From: Brachynemurus nebulosus
Lineage: Eukaryota > Arthropoda > Insecta > Neuroptera > Myrmeleontidae
DNA length: 64,000 bases
Assembly (NCBI GenBank): GCA_035578155.1
Contig: JAPWDM010000016.1
Span: 3,488,501-3,552,500, forward strand
Direction: 5' to 3'
Positions within the stretch are counted from its first letter, which is position 1. Each line of letters opens with the position of its first letter. This document shows, in pieces, positions 48,501 to 58,875 of the stretch. Under the pieces are notes generated by a model, which was not told where the DNA came from, made no database searches, and saw only the letters and a list, made by a program, of their open reading frames with translations. Position numbers and translations under genes: made by a program.

Positions 48501-50500
48501 ATTTTATCTTCACGTGACATAATTTTTTCCGAAGGCAAATCTTCTATTGCCCAAAATTTTTTAATATTTTCATTTAATTCCGCCGATTTACAATCCGTAT
48601 TTAAATAACAATTTTTTGTATACCTTTTAGTATATAACCCATTTCTATTTAGAATAGGTCCCGCTATAACATAACCAAAAACCGTTTTGTGTAAAGACAA
48701 ATTATGTTGATCTAAAGGAATGTGTGCTCCCCGTAACAATTTAAAAAATAAACCACTACCGATTAATAATTCAATAGAACTAGGCTTATTGAATTCCGTA
48801 TCCGCTAAATTAATTTTATCCGGTATAAGTAAACCTTTTTTATCAATATAAGAATGTGGCAATGGTGTAGTAATATTATCCAAAATAGAACACTCGAGTT
48901 CAGTACTGAATTCCGAACATAACGATTGAATTTTTATCCCGACCGATTCCTTTACTTGTACCGTTTTTCCCGATAAACCGATAATATCCAAATTTTGCCG
49001 ATGTGTTGGTAAACCAAGTTTATCCACTACATGTTTACAAATAAAATTGCTTTCGCTGGCACTGTCTAATAAAGCTTTAATTATTAAATGTTTACCGTTT
49101 CTTTCGAAAATTTTAACCTTAACCGTAGGCAATAAAGTTTCAAAATTGTTTTTATTACAATAACTACTATCTTGATTAGCACAACAATTTGATGTTGGCT
49201 TTTCATTACTACTTATCTGTTCCCGATTTAAGTTCCCATCACTAGTATTAGTAACAGATTTACTTAACGATTCTTTATTTAAAGGTACATTATTATCTAA
49301 TCCTTTCCGCTGGTTATCGTAATTTGAACCGAAATGCAATAAACTATTATGACGCCTATTACATATGCTACATTTAAAATTTGACCGACAATTGTATACC
49401 GTGTGTTCATTTAAACATAAGAAACATAAATGATTTTTTGATACAAACTCACGTCTTTCAGAAGTAGATAAATTTTTAAATTTAAAACATTTTAAAATAC
49501 TGTGATTATTTAGTTTGCAATAAGTACATTTTTTATTTAAGCCCTTATTTAATGGTAACGATATTTGTTTTTTATAATAATTATTATCAAATTTATTTTT
49601 ATTAACTGAAAATTCTAATGATAAAATTTGAAATGCCTTTGCCCGATGTTCTAAAAATTCGATTAATTGACTCAGTTTAGGAACAGACTCCCGGTTTTGA
49701 CATAATTCCCATTGCTGTTTAGTAGCAAAATCTAATTTTTGTACAATAATAAAAATTAGTATTAAATCCCAATAATCAACTGGTACATTCAAACTTTTTA
49801 GTGCCTCGAAATGTAATTTAACCTTTAAAACTAATTCCTTAACTGTATGCTCCTTTGAAACATTTGGTAATTCTAAAATTGACTTAATATGACCATTAAT
49901 AATGAGTAACGAATTTTCATACTCTTTTACTAAAATTTTATATGCAATATCATAACCTTCATCCGAAATATTTACCGCCGAAATAACACTTAGTGCTTCT
50001 CCTTTTAATAAAGATCTAAGATAATTTAATTTTTCAACTTTAGAAATAAAAGGTTTATTGTGAATAGCCGAATCAAAAGAATTTCTAAATTCAACCCATT
50101 TTAAATAATCACCCGAAAAAGGTTCAATTTTTAATGTAGGTAAAGGAATATTTGTAAATTTGGGTACCGAATCATTGTAACCGTTTTGATTTAAATTATC
50201 CGAATTGCTAGCCTGTGTAAGTACATTTAAATTCAAATAACCTTGAATTTCCGATTTCAAACTAAAATATTTATCTTCAAAACTATCCCTTTCCGCGTCA
50301 TCTAATTCACTTTTTTCAAGTAACTCAATAGCAGATTGAATTTCTAAAAATGATTCATAATCCTTTGTTAATTGTTCATTTCGAACCGTTAAATTTGCTT
50401 TATCTACAGGCTGCTCTGTTTTTTCTAAAACTTTTTGTAACCGTGAATGATTACGTTTTAAAACCGACCGTTTCTTTTTTAATTGTTGTAACTCATCCAT
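45515..50500 (-). CDS. BEL/Pao Gag-Pol polyprotein
   Basis: 1661 residues. Gag: a coiled coil (1-95), the DUF1759-type region (about 115-290), then CCHC-like knuckles at 325-390 (CTYCKLNNH, CFLCLNEH, CSICNRRH). Protease: LLDSAS with the catalytic Asp at 479. RT: Asp 820 in FSLDI and FMDD at 896-899, the family's YxDD variant. RNase H: Asp 1077, Glu 1121, Asp 1153 and Asp 1200. Integrase: HHCC (His 1398 and 1403, Cys 1433 and 1436), then Asp 1468, Asp 1534 and Glu 1588. All catalytic residues are present. The protein ends early at an in-frame TAG after PEPNLL, losing about 104 residues of the C-terminal domain. The ATG at 50500 is the first in the frame and opens the Gag coiled coil. Confidence 0.95.
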   Translation of the reverse strand: MDELQQLKKKRSVLKRNHSRLQKVLEKTEQPVDKANLTVRNEQLTKDYESFLEIQSAIELLEKSELDDAERDSFEDKYFSLKSEIQGYLNLNVLTQASNSDNLNQNGYNDSVPKFTNIPLPTLKIEPFSGDYLKWVEFRNSFDSAIHNKPFISKVEKLNYLRSLLKGEALSVISAVNISDEGYDIAYKILVKEYENSLLIINGHIKSILELPNVSKEHTVKELVLKVKLHFEALKSLNVPVDYWDLILIFIIVQKLDFATKQQWELCQNRESVPKLSQLIEFLEHRAKAFQILSLEFSVNKNKFDNNYYKKQISLPLNKGLNKKCTYCKLNNHSILKCFKFKNLSTSERREFVSKNHLCFLCLNEHTVYNCRSNFKCSICNRRHNSLLHFGSNYDNQRKGLDNNVPLNKESLSKSVTNTSDGNLNREQISSNEKPTSNCCANQDSSYCNKNNFETLLPTVKVKIFERNGKHLIIKALLDSASESNFICKHVVDKLGLPTHRQNLDIIGLSGKTVQVKESVGIKIQSLCSEFSTELECSILDNITTPLPHSYIDKKGLLIPDKINLADTEFNKPSSIELLIGSGLFFKLLRGAHIPLDQHNLSLHKTVFGYVIAGPILNRNGLYTKRYTKNCYLNTDCKSAELNENIKKFWAIEDLPSEKIMSREDKICEEIFENSVTRDKISGKFTVQLPLKQGIENLGSSYEQALSRFYHLESRFIKNENLYNEYKKFISEYIEMGHAVDITELEKFKENNKLEYFVPHHAVIRPEKSTTKLRVVFDFSCKTENGFSLNEFMYTGPSLQQDLFDIIIRYRSYTYVFSLDIIKMYRMINISENHQNFQKIIWRNENSGELQILKLATVTYGAAASPYLAIKVLHKLANDSENKFPVAAKILKRDFFMDDCLIGANTKNELISLKNDIISVLESAGFECHKWASNCKELLETIPLEKQEKVVKSNDSSEKLVSSLGLKYSINGDYFKINIPEFEMNEIITKRLALSFLSRIFDPLGYIGVVIVKMKHFIQKIWADKNLDWDTPLPKNLSEEFINTFSDIELLNNIKISRHYFQSDSKLKRIELHGFCDSSKYAYGGCIYIKTFHENGEISINLIAAKTRIIPLKGTTLPRTELLGAVLLSKLLHKIKTNLDDILKIDSYYLWTDSSIVYGWINLDPSKLKMFVSNRVYKIQELTDYKRWYHLNGEYNICADKLSRGLSVTEFIKFQKIWFNGPPWLKLNESEWPRSNINVNSLELPEQSLKVKSCLVAADIDNSLFLDVIEQTSDFMKLQIRVAWCKRAAYNFKNFRSRKYGNLSLSEIIEAREFLIKLVQAKYFGRELTELTNKIDRKDSYTYTKSPLKYLNPFLDNKELIRVGGRISNCQKISLNQKHPYVLPPKCHLSDIIIEYEHKTMLHAGTQNLLANLRMNYWIINGKREVRKIVNKCVKCYRFRSTVNEQLMADLPKERVNLTRPFYETGIDFGGPIMVKQSRIRGVITTKAWFCIFVCLATKAYHIELCSDLTTETFLAAVTRFIGRREIVKCFYSDNGTNFKGAYRELRELKKLFDSDESHKQIIDFMNSKNIEWKFSVPLAPHMNGICESGIKLVKYHLKRVIGESVLTYEQLNTLLVYVESILNSRPLCGLSNDSEDLNYLSPGHFLIGSNLTSFPEPNLL

Positions 50501-51091
50501 TTTTAAATTTACTAAAAGAAATTTCTAGTATACTCTAGTTTAAATACTAGTAACCGCCAAAATATTTACTTTAAATAAGGCTTTAATTGTTGCCTTCAAA
50601 GTTTTTGGAAACAAATTTATCAATAAAATTGAAATAATCTTACCGTAAATACAATACAAACATGAATTTCCTTAATGTCCGATTAATTACAAATAAATTC
50701 ACATAGAATTTACACCGATAGTTTCACATACATATATTTTTATTTTAATAAACACAAAGAACACACACTAATGGTAGATGTTCTTCTATTTCTTTTTAGC
50801 ACTCACTAAAGGGATATGCTTCTTCCTTGTTGCTGCTTACCACGTGACCCGTACTGCAGCAAAATCCGCCATTCCGCTTATAAGAACCATTTAGTTCACA
50901 TGCCGCCATTTTTGTTTCCAAAATACACCGAAATTTATATTTTATTTTATAAAAACCGCCGAATTATATTATTTAATATTTCCGAACATGGAAATCCGCT
51001 GAATCAGAGCCGCAACAATTTAGAAAACCGTAGAAACATTAAATTAAACCGTAAAAAAACAAGCAAATAGCCGCCTTCAATTTCTCAAGTC

Positions 51092-51109
51092 GTCTTCGCT
51101 CGGGCGCCA
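51092..51109 (-). promoter_or_regulatory. BEL primer-binding site
   Basis: TGGCGCCCGA on the minus strand, five bases after the 5' LTR. It is complementary to the 3' end of tRNA-Lys types (TCGGGCGCCA). The match weakens after ten bases, so the exact tRNA is uncertain. Confidence 0.65.
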
Positions 51110-51114
51110 AAAAA

Positions 51115-51531
51115 TGTTTTGGTGTTTAATTGGTCCTTGTTCAGGTGCCAAAATAATACCTTTTATTTGTTTTGATGTATCCGTTTATTAACATCAAATT
51201 AATACATAATTATGTGACACTATATAAATAAACACAATAATACTATGCAGTAACTCAGTAAATAACAATATAACAAAAGGCGACGTTAGATGTTGTATTA
51301 CGTACGTGTTGCTTGTTTGGTTGACAAACTCTGACTGACTACTTTATGTGTTGTCAGACTAAAAGAAACCTCGTACTCTGATATAACAGACAGTACAGAT
51401 GCAAATATTCAAACCAAACCACAAGAGAACTATGCTTGCAGCAGTTAACGTCCGTTACAGAACAAATACATATACATTATAATATACTATTTTAAATAAA
51501 TTCAAAGAATACAAATGTAAAAAATCCAACA
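51115..51531 (-). repeat. BEL 5' LTR
   Basis: Direct copy of 44487-44903, with TG...CA ends and the ATATG duplication on its outer side. Confidence 0.95.
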
Positions 51532-52806
51532 ATATGGTAAAAATTTTGTTATATTAACAAATTAACAATAATTATTACGACATACTCTACAATATTAGAA
51601 TACAGGTAGGTATACATGCGTAAATGCCATTTGGTCCATTTCAGGCATTTGTCTGCATCAATGTTGTGTGATAAAAGTCATAAAAATTCTTAGGTTTCAT
51701 TATTTTTATTAGTAAATTGCTTCCGAGACTACTAAAGTAGCGAAAGGATGATGATCACTTTTGAAAAATAAAAAATTTTTTCTCCAAAATGAAATTTTTT
51801 ACGCAGCTTCCTGAACAATTTTGGTTTGGTGTCTGTCTGTCCGTCTGTGTGTCGCCAGTTTGCACCAAGGGGCATAAATTCTGAACTATTCGATTCTTTC
51901 TAATGAAATTTTCAAAAATTATGCAGTTTGGTTCCTAGATGATCCCCTATAAATTTAATCAAAATCGGAGTAACGGTAGCAACGCCGCTACCATGTCATT
52001 CCAAAATTGCACCAAGGGGTGTAACTTCTGAACTATTCAATTCCTTTTTATGAAATTTTCAGAAATTATGCAGTTTGGTTCCTAGATGATTCTCTAAAAA
52101 TTTAATCAAAATCAGAGTAACGGTAGCTACGCCGCTACCATGAAATTCCATTAAATGTCAATATCTTATTTACTACTAGTCCCACTTCGCTCAAATTTTA
52201 GGGTATTTTGGGGGTTAGTTTCTAAAATATTTTTGCTGTTGTTTTATAATTTAGCCTTTAATTATTTTGAGTTACAATAATTTTTTATGAACTTTAAGCC
52301 GAAAATATAATTTCACGGTGTACATATTTGGTAGAAAACTGTTTTAAAGTCTTTTACGAGTACGAGGAAGCTGTGTGCCCATTGGCAGTGTATTTTTGTT
52401 TTTGTCTATTAGTTTTTTTTTGAGTTTTAAAACAATTTATTGCTTGTTAGAAAAATCGATATCTCATGAAAAATGACCAATTTTAATTTATAAAATCTAA
52501 AAAAATAATGAATGTAAAAAGATATTTTATTTTTATATCGGCGCCCCTCAAAACTTGGCGCCCCGGGCAGTCGCCCGGCTTGCCCGCCCCTTTATCCGGC
52601 GCTGTATTATAGCTTTGAAAATCTTTCTACACAAATACACCGCGTCTCCACTAGACATATATTATGTTAAAACGGTTAAAACTTGTCGTGACATAAAAAT
52701 GTCTTGTGGAGACACTAAATGTTATAACATATTTTATATCATAACATATATGTCTTGACATATAACACCAGCTCGGACATATTTTCAGACATAAATTTGA
52801 CGTTTA

Positions 52807-53704
52807 AAGCCGGGTCTACATATAACGAACGAACGCGAACGAATGCGAACAAACGTAAGCGATTGGTAGCGAACAAACATAAACGAACAAATGTGGACGT
52901 AATCACGAAAGCGAACAAACACGAACGAACAGTTTCGAACACTCACGAATGTTTTCCATTTGTTGTCGGTACATCAAAGAAAAAGATTCGTTCGTGTTTG
53001 TTTGTGTCTGTCAGATGTGGACGATTAAAAATTATTCTAACAATAAATTAAGATAGACAGTTTAAAATAAATTCAGTTAAGAATTTAAAATTGACAAGAT
53101 TTGAAATTTTATTTCGATGTTTTGGAATGTTTTAGATAATTTTTACAAAATTACCAGAAAAAGAAATAACGTGTGGGAATCTTTGAAGGGAAAATTTTAT
53201 TAACAGAAGTCGATTTGATTAACAGAAATCGCAACGCAATGTGTAATAACACTGAAGTCTTTCTTTAACAGGAATTGCTTTCCGATAATAAGTGTATATT
53301 TTGTTAAGATGTTTTTGGTCCAACTATTTCGGTTAACTTTTCGAAATCTGATAGTGACGATCTTCTGAAATTTACAAAAAATTAGGAAAGTAAATTAGAG
53401 GCATTATACCGAGTTTTGCTTTTATGAAACAAAACCATCTGCCAACAACTTTTTGATTTGTTGGTTTTTAAAGATCGCATGATAAAATTGAGGTTATAAT
53501 GTGGGCGATATAAAACTCTTACTGCAATAACTTTTCATTTCAAAATTTATTAAACTTATTTAAAAAATTATTGTGTAGCCGGAACATAAACGAACATCAA
53601 CGAATTGAGGTTAATTGTTCATTCGCGTTCGTTTGTGTTTGTTTCTGTTTGTTCATGTTGGTTCACGTTTGTTCGCATTCGTTCGTTATATGTAGACCCG
53701 GCTT
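52807..53704. mobile_element. element X: MITE with GTTCGT-rich ends
   Basis: Perfect inverted ends of at least 27 bases (AAGCCGGGTCTACATATAAC and on), flanked by TA (52805-52806 and 53705-53706). Subterminal stretches repeat CGAACAAACG / GTTCGTTTGT many times. Copy M1a at 43918-43940 reads straight through the site. The superfamily is not recognised; TA (or TTA) duplication leaves Tc1/mariner-like and PIF-like open. No coding frame. Confidence 0.75.
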
Positions 53705-53983
53705 TAGATTTTCAAGATGGTGAATCGATGAATTAACTCAACACTTGTTATAAATATAGAAATTAACTCAACTTGTTATAAATGTAGAATGAATGTTATA
53801 GTTTTGAAAATCTTTCTACACAAATAATAATAGGATTTACTGTTTTCAGAAATTAAATATGTCAAGACATAAGAAGTTCCCACTATTGATTATACGTTAA
53901 GACATATATCTAGACATCAATTATGTCTAGTGGAGAGTGGAGACCCCGTGATAATAATAGGATTACTGTTTTTAGAAATTAAA

Positions 53984-54841
53984 TAAGGTAAAAGACCCGG
54001 TAATTGACCCTGGCCCAGTTTCTGAACTTTTCAACTTTGTTATAAATTAATAAAAAAACTATATTTTAAATAAGAAAAAAAATAAATTCTTAATTTAAAG
54101 TAATCTATTCTGTGTCTAATGAACAGCAATTTAAAAAGTTTAGAATATATTAACTAAATAAAAAAAAAAATTTTAAGTTTAAAATGTGTGTAAACACTAT
54201 TTGGTAGTTTCTTAACAGTTTATGTTACAAAGTACTCATTTTGATTTGTGCAATATTCATCATGTAAGTATGAAAACTTAATTAAAAATATATGAGCAGG
54301 TTAATATTTGTTTAAAATTTATTTTAAAATATTTATAAAATACCTTAGAATGATTTTTATTATTGAAATATGAGGGTCAATTACTAGGCTCACTTCTAAA
54401 GTGGTATGGCCCAGTTAAATTCTAACCAGTTTTTGTTAGTTATTTTGTTATTTATAGTTATCTTCGATTAGTTTTTGTTATTTTTCATAACGTATTACAT
54501 TAAACATTCATTTTTATCAATAAAAAATTATTTATAAATTAAATTTTAAAAAACTGTATTTTTAAATTTAAGGATCAGAAACTAGGCCACTGTCAGGGTC
54601 AGAAACTGTCACATGAGAAATTTTGAAGGTCAGAAACTGGGTCCTTTTTGTCAATTTTTAAAACATTAATTTAAATTATTAATTCAATTCAAATAATTAT
54701 TTTACTTGTATGGCTTTATTTTGAAAGCCATAAACTAGTTGATAAAATTATTAATTGTCTCTTAAGTTGAAACTTATATTTATTACTGTCGTTTAACCTC
54801 AGCCGTCACTCTTAAAAGGTCAGAAACTAGGCCCGTTACCT
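53984..54841. mobile_element. element Y: 858-bp MITE with TA target sites
   Basis: Inverted ends AGGTAAxxGxCC, with TA on both sides (53982-53983 and 54842-54843). The sequence at 53849-53874 shows the site without it. Inside, GGTCAGAAACT(A/G)GGxCC occurs repeatedly in both directions (for example 54014, 54565, 54627 and 54818). No coding frame. Confidence 0.7.
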
Positions 54842-55111
54842 TATGTCAAGACATAAGAAGTTCTTAATATTGATTCTATTATGTTAAGACATATGTCTTG
54901 ACATCAATTATGTCTAGTGTAGACCCCGTGTTATAAGGAATAGTCGAGCAACAAAATTAAGTGCGCGATAGTGAGAGCACTCAAATTCCGAGAAAAATTT
55001 CCTCTACGTGTCCTAGACTATATATCAAAATTGCGTTTAACTCCCTATTTATTCAACTTTGTAAATCACAGATCAGCTATTGTAATTATGAATAAAATTA
55101 AAAAAATCGTA

Positions 55112-55508
55112 CAGTAGACTTCCGAATATCCGGGGTAATTGGGACCGAGACCACCTCGGATACGGAAAAACTAGAATATTATGGAGGTTATGTACTGTGG
55201 TGTTAAAAAATTGAAAATGACGCATGAAAATGTAAAATATTTATTTATTGTAATTTACAACGTAAAATTGATAGTTACATACCTGTAAGCAAATAAAAGA
55301 GTCCATTTCCTAAAAAACACTGCAACAACAGTCAGTTTGGACGGATATACGCACACAAACGCAGTGTCAACAAGTCCAATTTTAAACTGTTTTGTTTACT
55401 GTTTCGGTTTGCATGACAGTTATACTGGCTTCTCACCTTAATTATCGTGTTATTAAGAGCTTTATTTTTATTTACGGTTGACTAGCTCGGATAATCGGAA
55501 GTCTACTG
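55112..55508. mobile_element. pogo/Tigger-like MITE, 397 bp
   Basis: Inverted ends CAGTAGACTTCCGAxTATCCG, flanked by TA (55110-55111 and 55509-55510). This end sequence and target are typical of pogo/Tigger-type elements. No transposase. Confidence 0.85.
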
Positions 55509-55690
55509 TACTGATAAGTATAATTTACTATGTTTAAAACATATACATATTTATTTTTTATTTACAATCTATTTACATTTTATTTTTATTAATTACATAT
55601 TATCCTATTTAAGTACATTTATATATTTTTTATTTTGATACTTTTGAGAAGTAAAGCTTGATATAAATTTTGTTATTTTAATTCGTAATC

Positions 55691-55696
55691 TTTATT
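55691..55696 (-). terminator. poly(A) signal AATAAA of Tango2 homologue
   Basis: AATAAA on the minus strand about 35 bases after the stop codon of the final exon. Confidence 0.7.
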
Positions 55697-55730
55697 ACAT
55701 TATGAAGTATATTTGGATACAGATTAAATA

Positions 55731-55854
55731 TTATAAATGTGTTGAAATTTTTTTGAGACGCCAAATTGGTTGAGAGACTTCAATTGGTGGTTGCATTGTT
55801 TCTTCTAAGAAATCGATTCTTCCTTTATCATCAACTAATATAATTGTATGTGTC
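55731..55854 (-). CDS. Tango2: TANGO2 homologue, last exon
   Basis: The minus-strand acceptor ATTTTAG is followed by an open exon reading THTIILVDDKGRIDFLEE to the stop TAA at 55731-55733. Its first G completes an Arg codon begun by the AG at the end of the exon at 62404. The T-x-T-I-I-L-V-D strand is the conserved C-terminal part of TANGO2 (NRDE family), a cytosolic/mitochondrial protein linked to Golgi organisation and metabolism. The exon has 40 sense codons. Both splice sites and reading phase agree with the upstream exon. The C-terminal tail after the conserved strand is short and diverged. Confidence 0.85.
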
Positions 55855-55961
55855 CTAAAATAATAATAAGAAAATATATATTTCAAAATTGTGGGAACAA
55901 AAAATCGTAATTTGTTAATATCTTTTATACCACTTTACAGTTTACATTGTAATAGTATTTT

Positions 55962-56092
55962 ATATACAATATAAGTTCGATAAGTTACTTTTACTGATCG
56001 AGAAAATGTTGCGAAAACGAGACCCGCAGGGTTTCGTTTTTGCAATTTTCGAGATCAGTAAAGGCACTTAACGCATCGTGTATTGTATAATA
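55962..56092. repeat. snapback repeat
   Basis: TTTACTGATCGAGAAAAT is opposite ATTTTCGAGATCAGTAAA, around a core with AACGAGACCC/GGGTTTCGTT. Weaker pairing extends to ATACAATATAAG / TGTATTGTAT. Confidence 0.6.
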
Positions 56093-56226
56093 TTTTTTGC
56101 ACGATCGATTTAAAATAATTAAAGAATAAAAATATATTAAATAAAAAATAAAATTCAGATAATATAGGTGAAATATATATTTCTATGTTATCATATAGAA
56201 TGCTATGAATAAATATTATAAATATA

Positions 56227-56523
56227 GGGATAGGATATTAGGAGGTTAAGTCATCAAAACGAAAAAACAAATATGCTAATTTTCTGCTACCGGTTTCGAG
56301 GTAATTAACCTCGAATAAAAATAAAAATAAATATATAAACAATAAAAAAAAATGTTGATATTCTTGTTAAAAAAGATATTTTTTGACATTTCTAATCTTT
56401 TTGTTTACTTTTATAATAAAGCATCTGCCATGAAGATGGGGTTAATTACTTCGAAACCGGTAACAGAAAATTAACATATTTGTTTTTTCATTTTGATGAC
56501 TTAAACTCCTAATATCCTATCCC
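56227..56523. mobile_element. 297-bp MITE, TA-flanked
   Basis: Ends TAGGGATAGGATATTAGGAG are inverted, with pairing for about 75 bases (including TACCGGTTTCGAGGTAATTA) and TA at each junction (56225-56226 and 56524-56525). No coding frame. Confidence 0.65.
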
Positions 56524-56627
56524 TACATTAAATTATTAGTCATCTAATTTTTTCCTTACAAATATTATAAATATTTATAGCAACTATAAGACGAATCTTT
56601 GTAGTGACAATTGACAACTATATTTAT

Positions 56628-57724
56628 AAATAAGAAATTAAGTGTCAATATTTTTAATTGGCGTGAATATTTTTTTAAATTTTCTATTAAAAAAATTGAA
56701 GAAAATAGTTTGTTAAACTACCTATAATATTAGTGAGAATAATGAAATTGATGAAGCATTTTAATTTTGGCTGCAAATTTATTATCGTAAGATAAAAGGA
56801 AGATTATAAAAACCACAGAAAATTTTAATGATTGAAAAACCTTTTGAAATGTCAATAAAATATGAAGACTAATGGCAAACATAATAATAATAATATGCAA
56901 ACTAGTGAAAAGTTTCGTATTAATCGATTAATTTTCCTAATTTTTCAAACTGTACTTTTAATTTCAATATAAATAAATAATTACAATCATTTTTAGTTAA
57001 TTTCTTACTTACTGCATTCCTATTCACTTACCGGGCACCTATTTTATTTACCGCATTGTTATTTTTTGGTTTCTATGAATCTAAACAAACGTTCGGGAAA
57101 TGTATTGTGGACGCAAGCTCAGACGACCCCAGAAACTGAGGGGAACACAAATTGTATTATTTCCATAGTTACCTACCAAACCAAGTAATTATATTTTTTT
57201 GCACGATCGTGTATTTTCATGCATTTACTGATGCTGTTGACAATGCTGGTAAGTAACATTTCCCGAACGTTTGTTTATATCCATGGAAACCAAAAAATAA
57301 CAGTGCGGTAAGTGAAATAGATGCGTGGTAAGTGAATAGGAGTGTGGTAAGTGAAATTAGCTCAAAAATGATTGTATTTATTTATTTATTTTGAAATTAA
57401 AAGTACAATTTGAACAATTAGGAAAATAAATCGATTAATATGAAAATTTTTACTAGTTTGCACATTATTATTATTGTTGGCATTAATTTTCTTATTTTAT
57501 TGACATTTCAAAAGGTCGTTTAATCATTAAAATTTTCTGTGGTTTTTATAATCTTCCTTTCATTTTACGAGAATAAATTTGCAGCCAAAAATAAAATGCT
57601 TCATCAATTTCATTATTCTCACTAATATTATAGTTTAATAAACTATTTTCCTCAATTTTTTTAATAGAAAATTCAAAAAAAAATATTCACGCTAGTGAAA
57701 TATTAACACTTAATTTTTTATTTA
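56628..57724. mobile_element. 1.1-kb palindromic element
   Basis: The whole segment folds on itself around ~57178. Examples: CAAACGTTCGGGAAATGT opposite ACATTTCCCGAACGTTTG, TGCAAACTAGTGAAAA opposite TTTTTACTAGTTTGCA, and CACTAATATTATAG near the right edge opposite CTATAATATTAGTG. Arms are about 450 bases with small indels. No coding frame and no clear target duplication. Confidence 0.7.
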
Positions 57725-58726
57725 CCAATGAACTTTAAAACAACTTTTAAAAACTATTATATCTTTAAGATGGTTATATAAGGAACATCTACTAAAAGGC
57801 TTTGTAGAAATTTATTTAACTTCTGTTGTAAATTTTAGTGCAAAATAAATATTTTATTTATTATTTTATTTATTTATTTAACATCCAATATTAAAAAAAA
57901 ATAGTTTTTTAATGATTCAAAAACATAAAAGAAAATAATTTTCAGTTTTTTAAATCTTAAAGTTGGTTTTTAATGACACAACTTACTTAATACATACCAC
58001 TGATTCATCTCTAATTATTCTTTGGCATTTACTCGTACGTTAAAAATTCTAACTTTGAAAATTTATTTCTTCTAAACTACACGTCAGAAATTATTCAAAA
58101 TAGTGTTAATGAATGCATCATATCTTTCTCTATAAAATTCTAAACTTGGAAAATTTCAAGTGATCGATTCACCTTAAATCGATGAAAAATTTAAAATAAA
58201 ATAAAAAATTCAAATACTATTTTTTGATTAAATCAACGTTAAAGATTGATTAAGATAAATAATTTGTCAAGCATTCCAAAAATTTTGAAATAGATTTCAA
58301 AATTTCCAGTAATCGATAAATTTTTTTCACAAAACGAAAATGGCAATGATTCAAACTCATAAAACTACAAGTCCTAACTACTCTTTCCTCATTTAATTAA
58401 CTTCTCTAGCTCTTGTAATTTACGAGATTACAACGATTATCATCGAAATTTGTATCGGAATTTTGTGCGAAAGTAAAATGAGATTAGGTTATGCAAATAT
58501 ACTGCAACTATTAAATTACATTTTTATTGATATCGAAGGCCTTCGATAGCGAGTATTTCGTAAGTAGTGAGTGTTAATAAAAAAATAACAAAACCTTGTA
58601 AATAAAAGATAGTGATTGTATATTGCAAATGTTTTGCACTAAAATTATAGTTTCTCGATACCGAAATGTTTATATTGTAATAGTACAAAAAAATAGCAAA
58701 TCTTTAAGAAAAAGACCATAACTAAT

Positions 58727-58875
58727 GGCTGCGTTTGGCAGAAAAAATTCCTTAAAACGCTTTAAAGCAAAATTGCGATTTATTAAAAATAACTAATCAC
58801 CAAAAATCAAAATGTCGTCGCACATACCTAAACAAAATAACCTCAATAAGAGTTATTTATAGAAAAATTTTTATT
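58727..58875 (+). repeat. left copy of a distant inverted pair
   Basis: AAAATGTCGTCGCACATACC and CAAAATAACCTCAATAAGAG match 61960-62115 in inverted orientation, ~3.1 kb away. The two may be terminal repeats of one large dead element. Confidence 0.55.

Larger units (their letters stand above)
44487..51531 (-). mobile_element. BEL/Pao LTR retrotransposon, nearly intact
   Basis: 417-bp direct LTRs (44487-44903 and 51115-51531) are flanked by a perfect 5-bp duplication ATATG (44482-44486 and 51532-51536). By eye the LTRs differ at one base, so this is a very recent insertion. The minus strand reads 5' LTR, primer site, ~590-base leader, one Gag-Pol frame, polypurine tract, 3' LTR. There is no env. 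One in-frame TAG near the 3' end of pol is the only break seen. Confidence 0.95.
44048..52604. mobile_element. hAT-type element interrupted by BEL retrotransposon
   Basis: Left end CAGAGCCGGTTCTAGGG and right end (inverse) CAGCGCCGGATAAAGGGG, both followed by GGCGCCC-type sequence, with flanks TATTACAG (44040-44047) and TATTATAG (52605-52612), a 7/8 match of an 8-bp duplication. Without the BEL insertion and its duplication the element is about 1.5 kb. It holds a direct duplication (AATTATGCAGTTTGGTTCCTAGATGAT, 51911 and 52065) but no transposase, so it is non-autonomous. Confidence 0.75.
52641..54930. mobile_element. family M1 MITE, copy b, twice interrupted
   Basis: Ends CGTCTCCACTAGACATA and (inverse) GGGGTCTACACTAGACATA. 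The body has many AGACATAxxATGTC palindromes. It is split by element X (52807-53704) and element Y (53984-54841). The right end is duplicated: GACATAAGAAGTTC ... GTCTAGTG occurs at 53864-53937 and again at 54848-54920. Uninterrupted M1 sequence at 43915 and 53850 shows both empty sites. Confidence 0.7.

Noticed and set aside
52755..53051. 98-codon frame rich in NERTRTNANK
   Set aside because: It is a translation of the CGAACAAACG repeats in element X.
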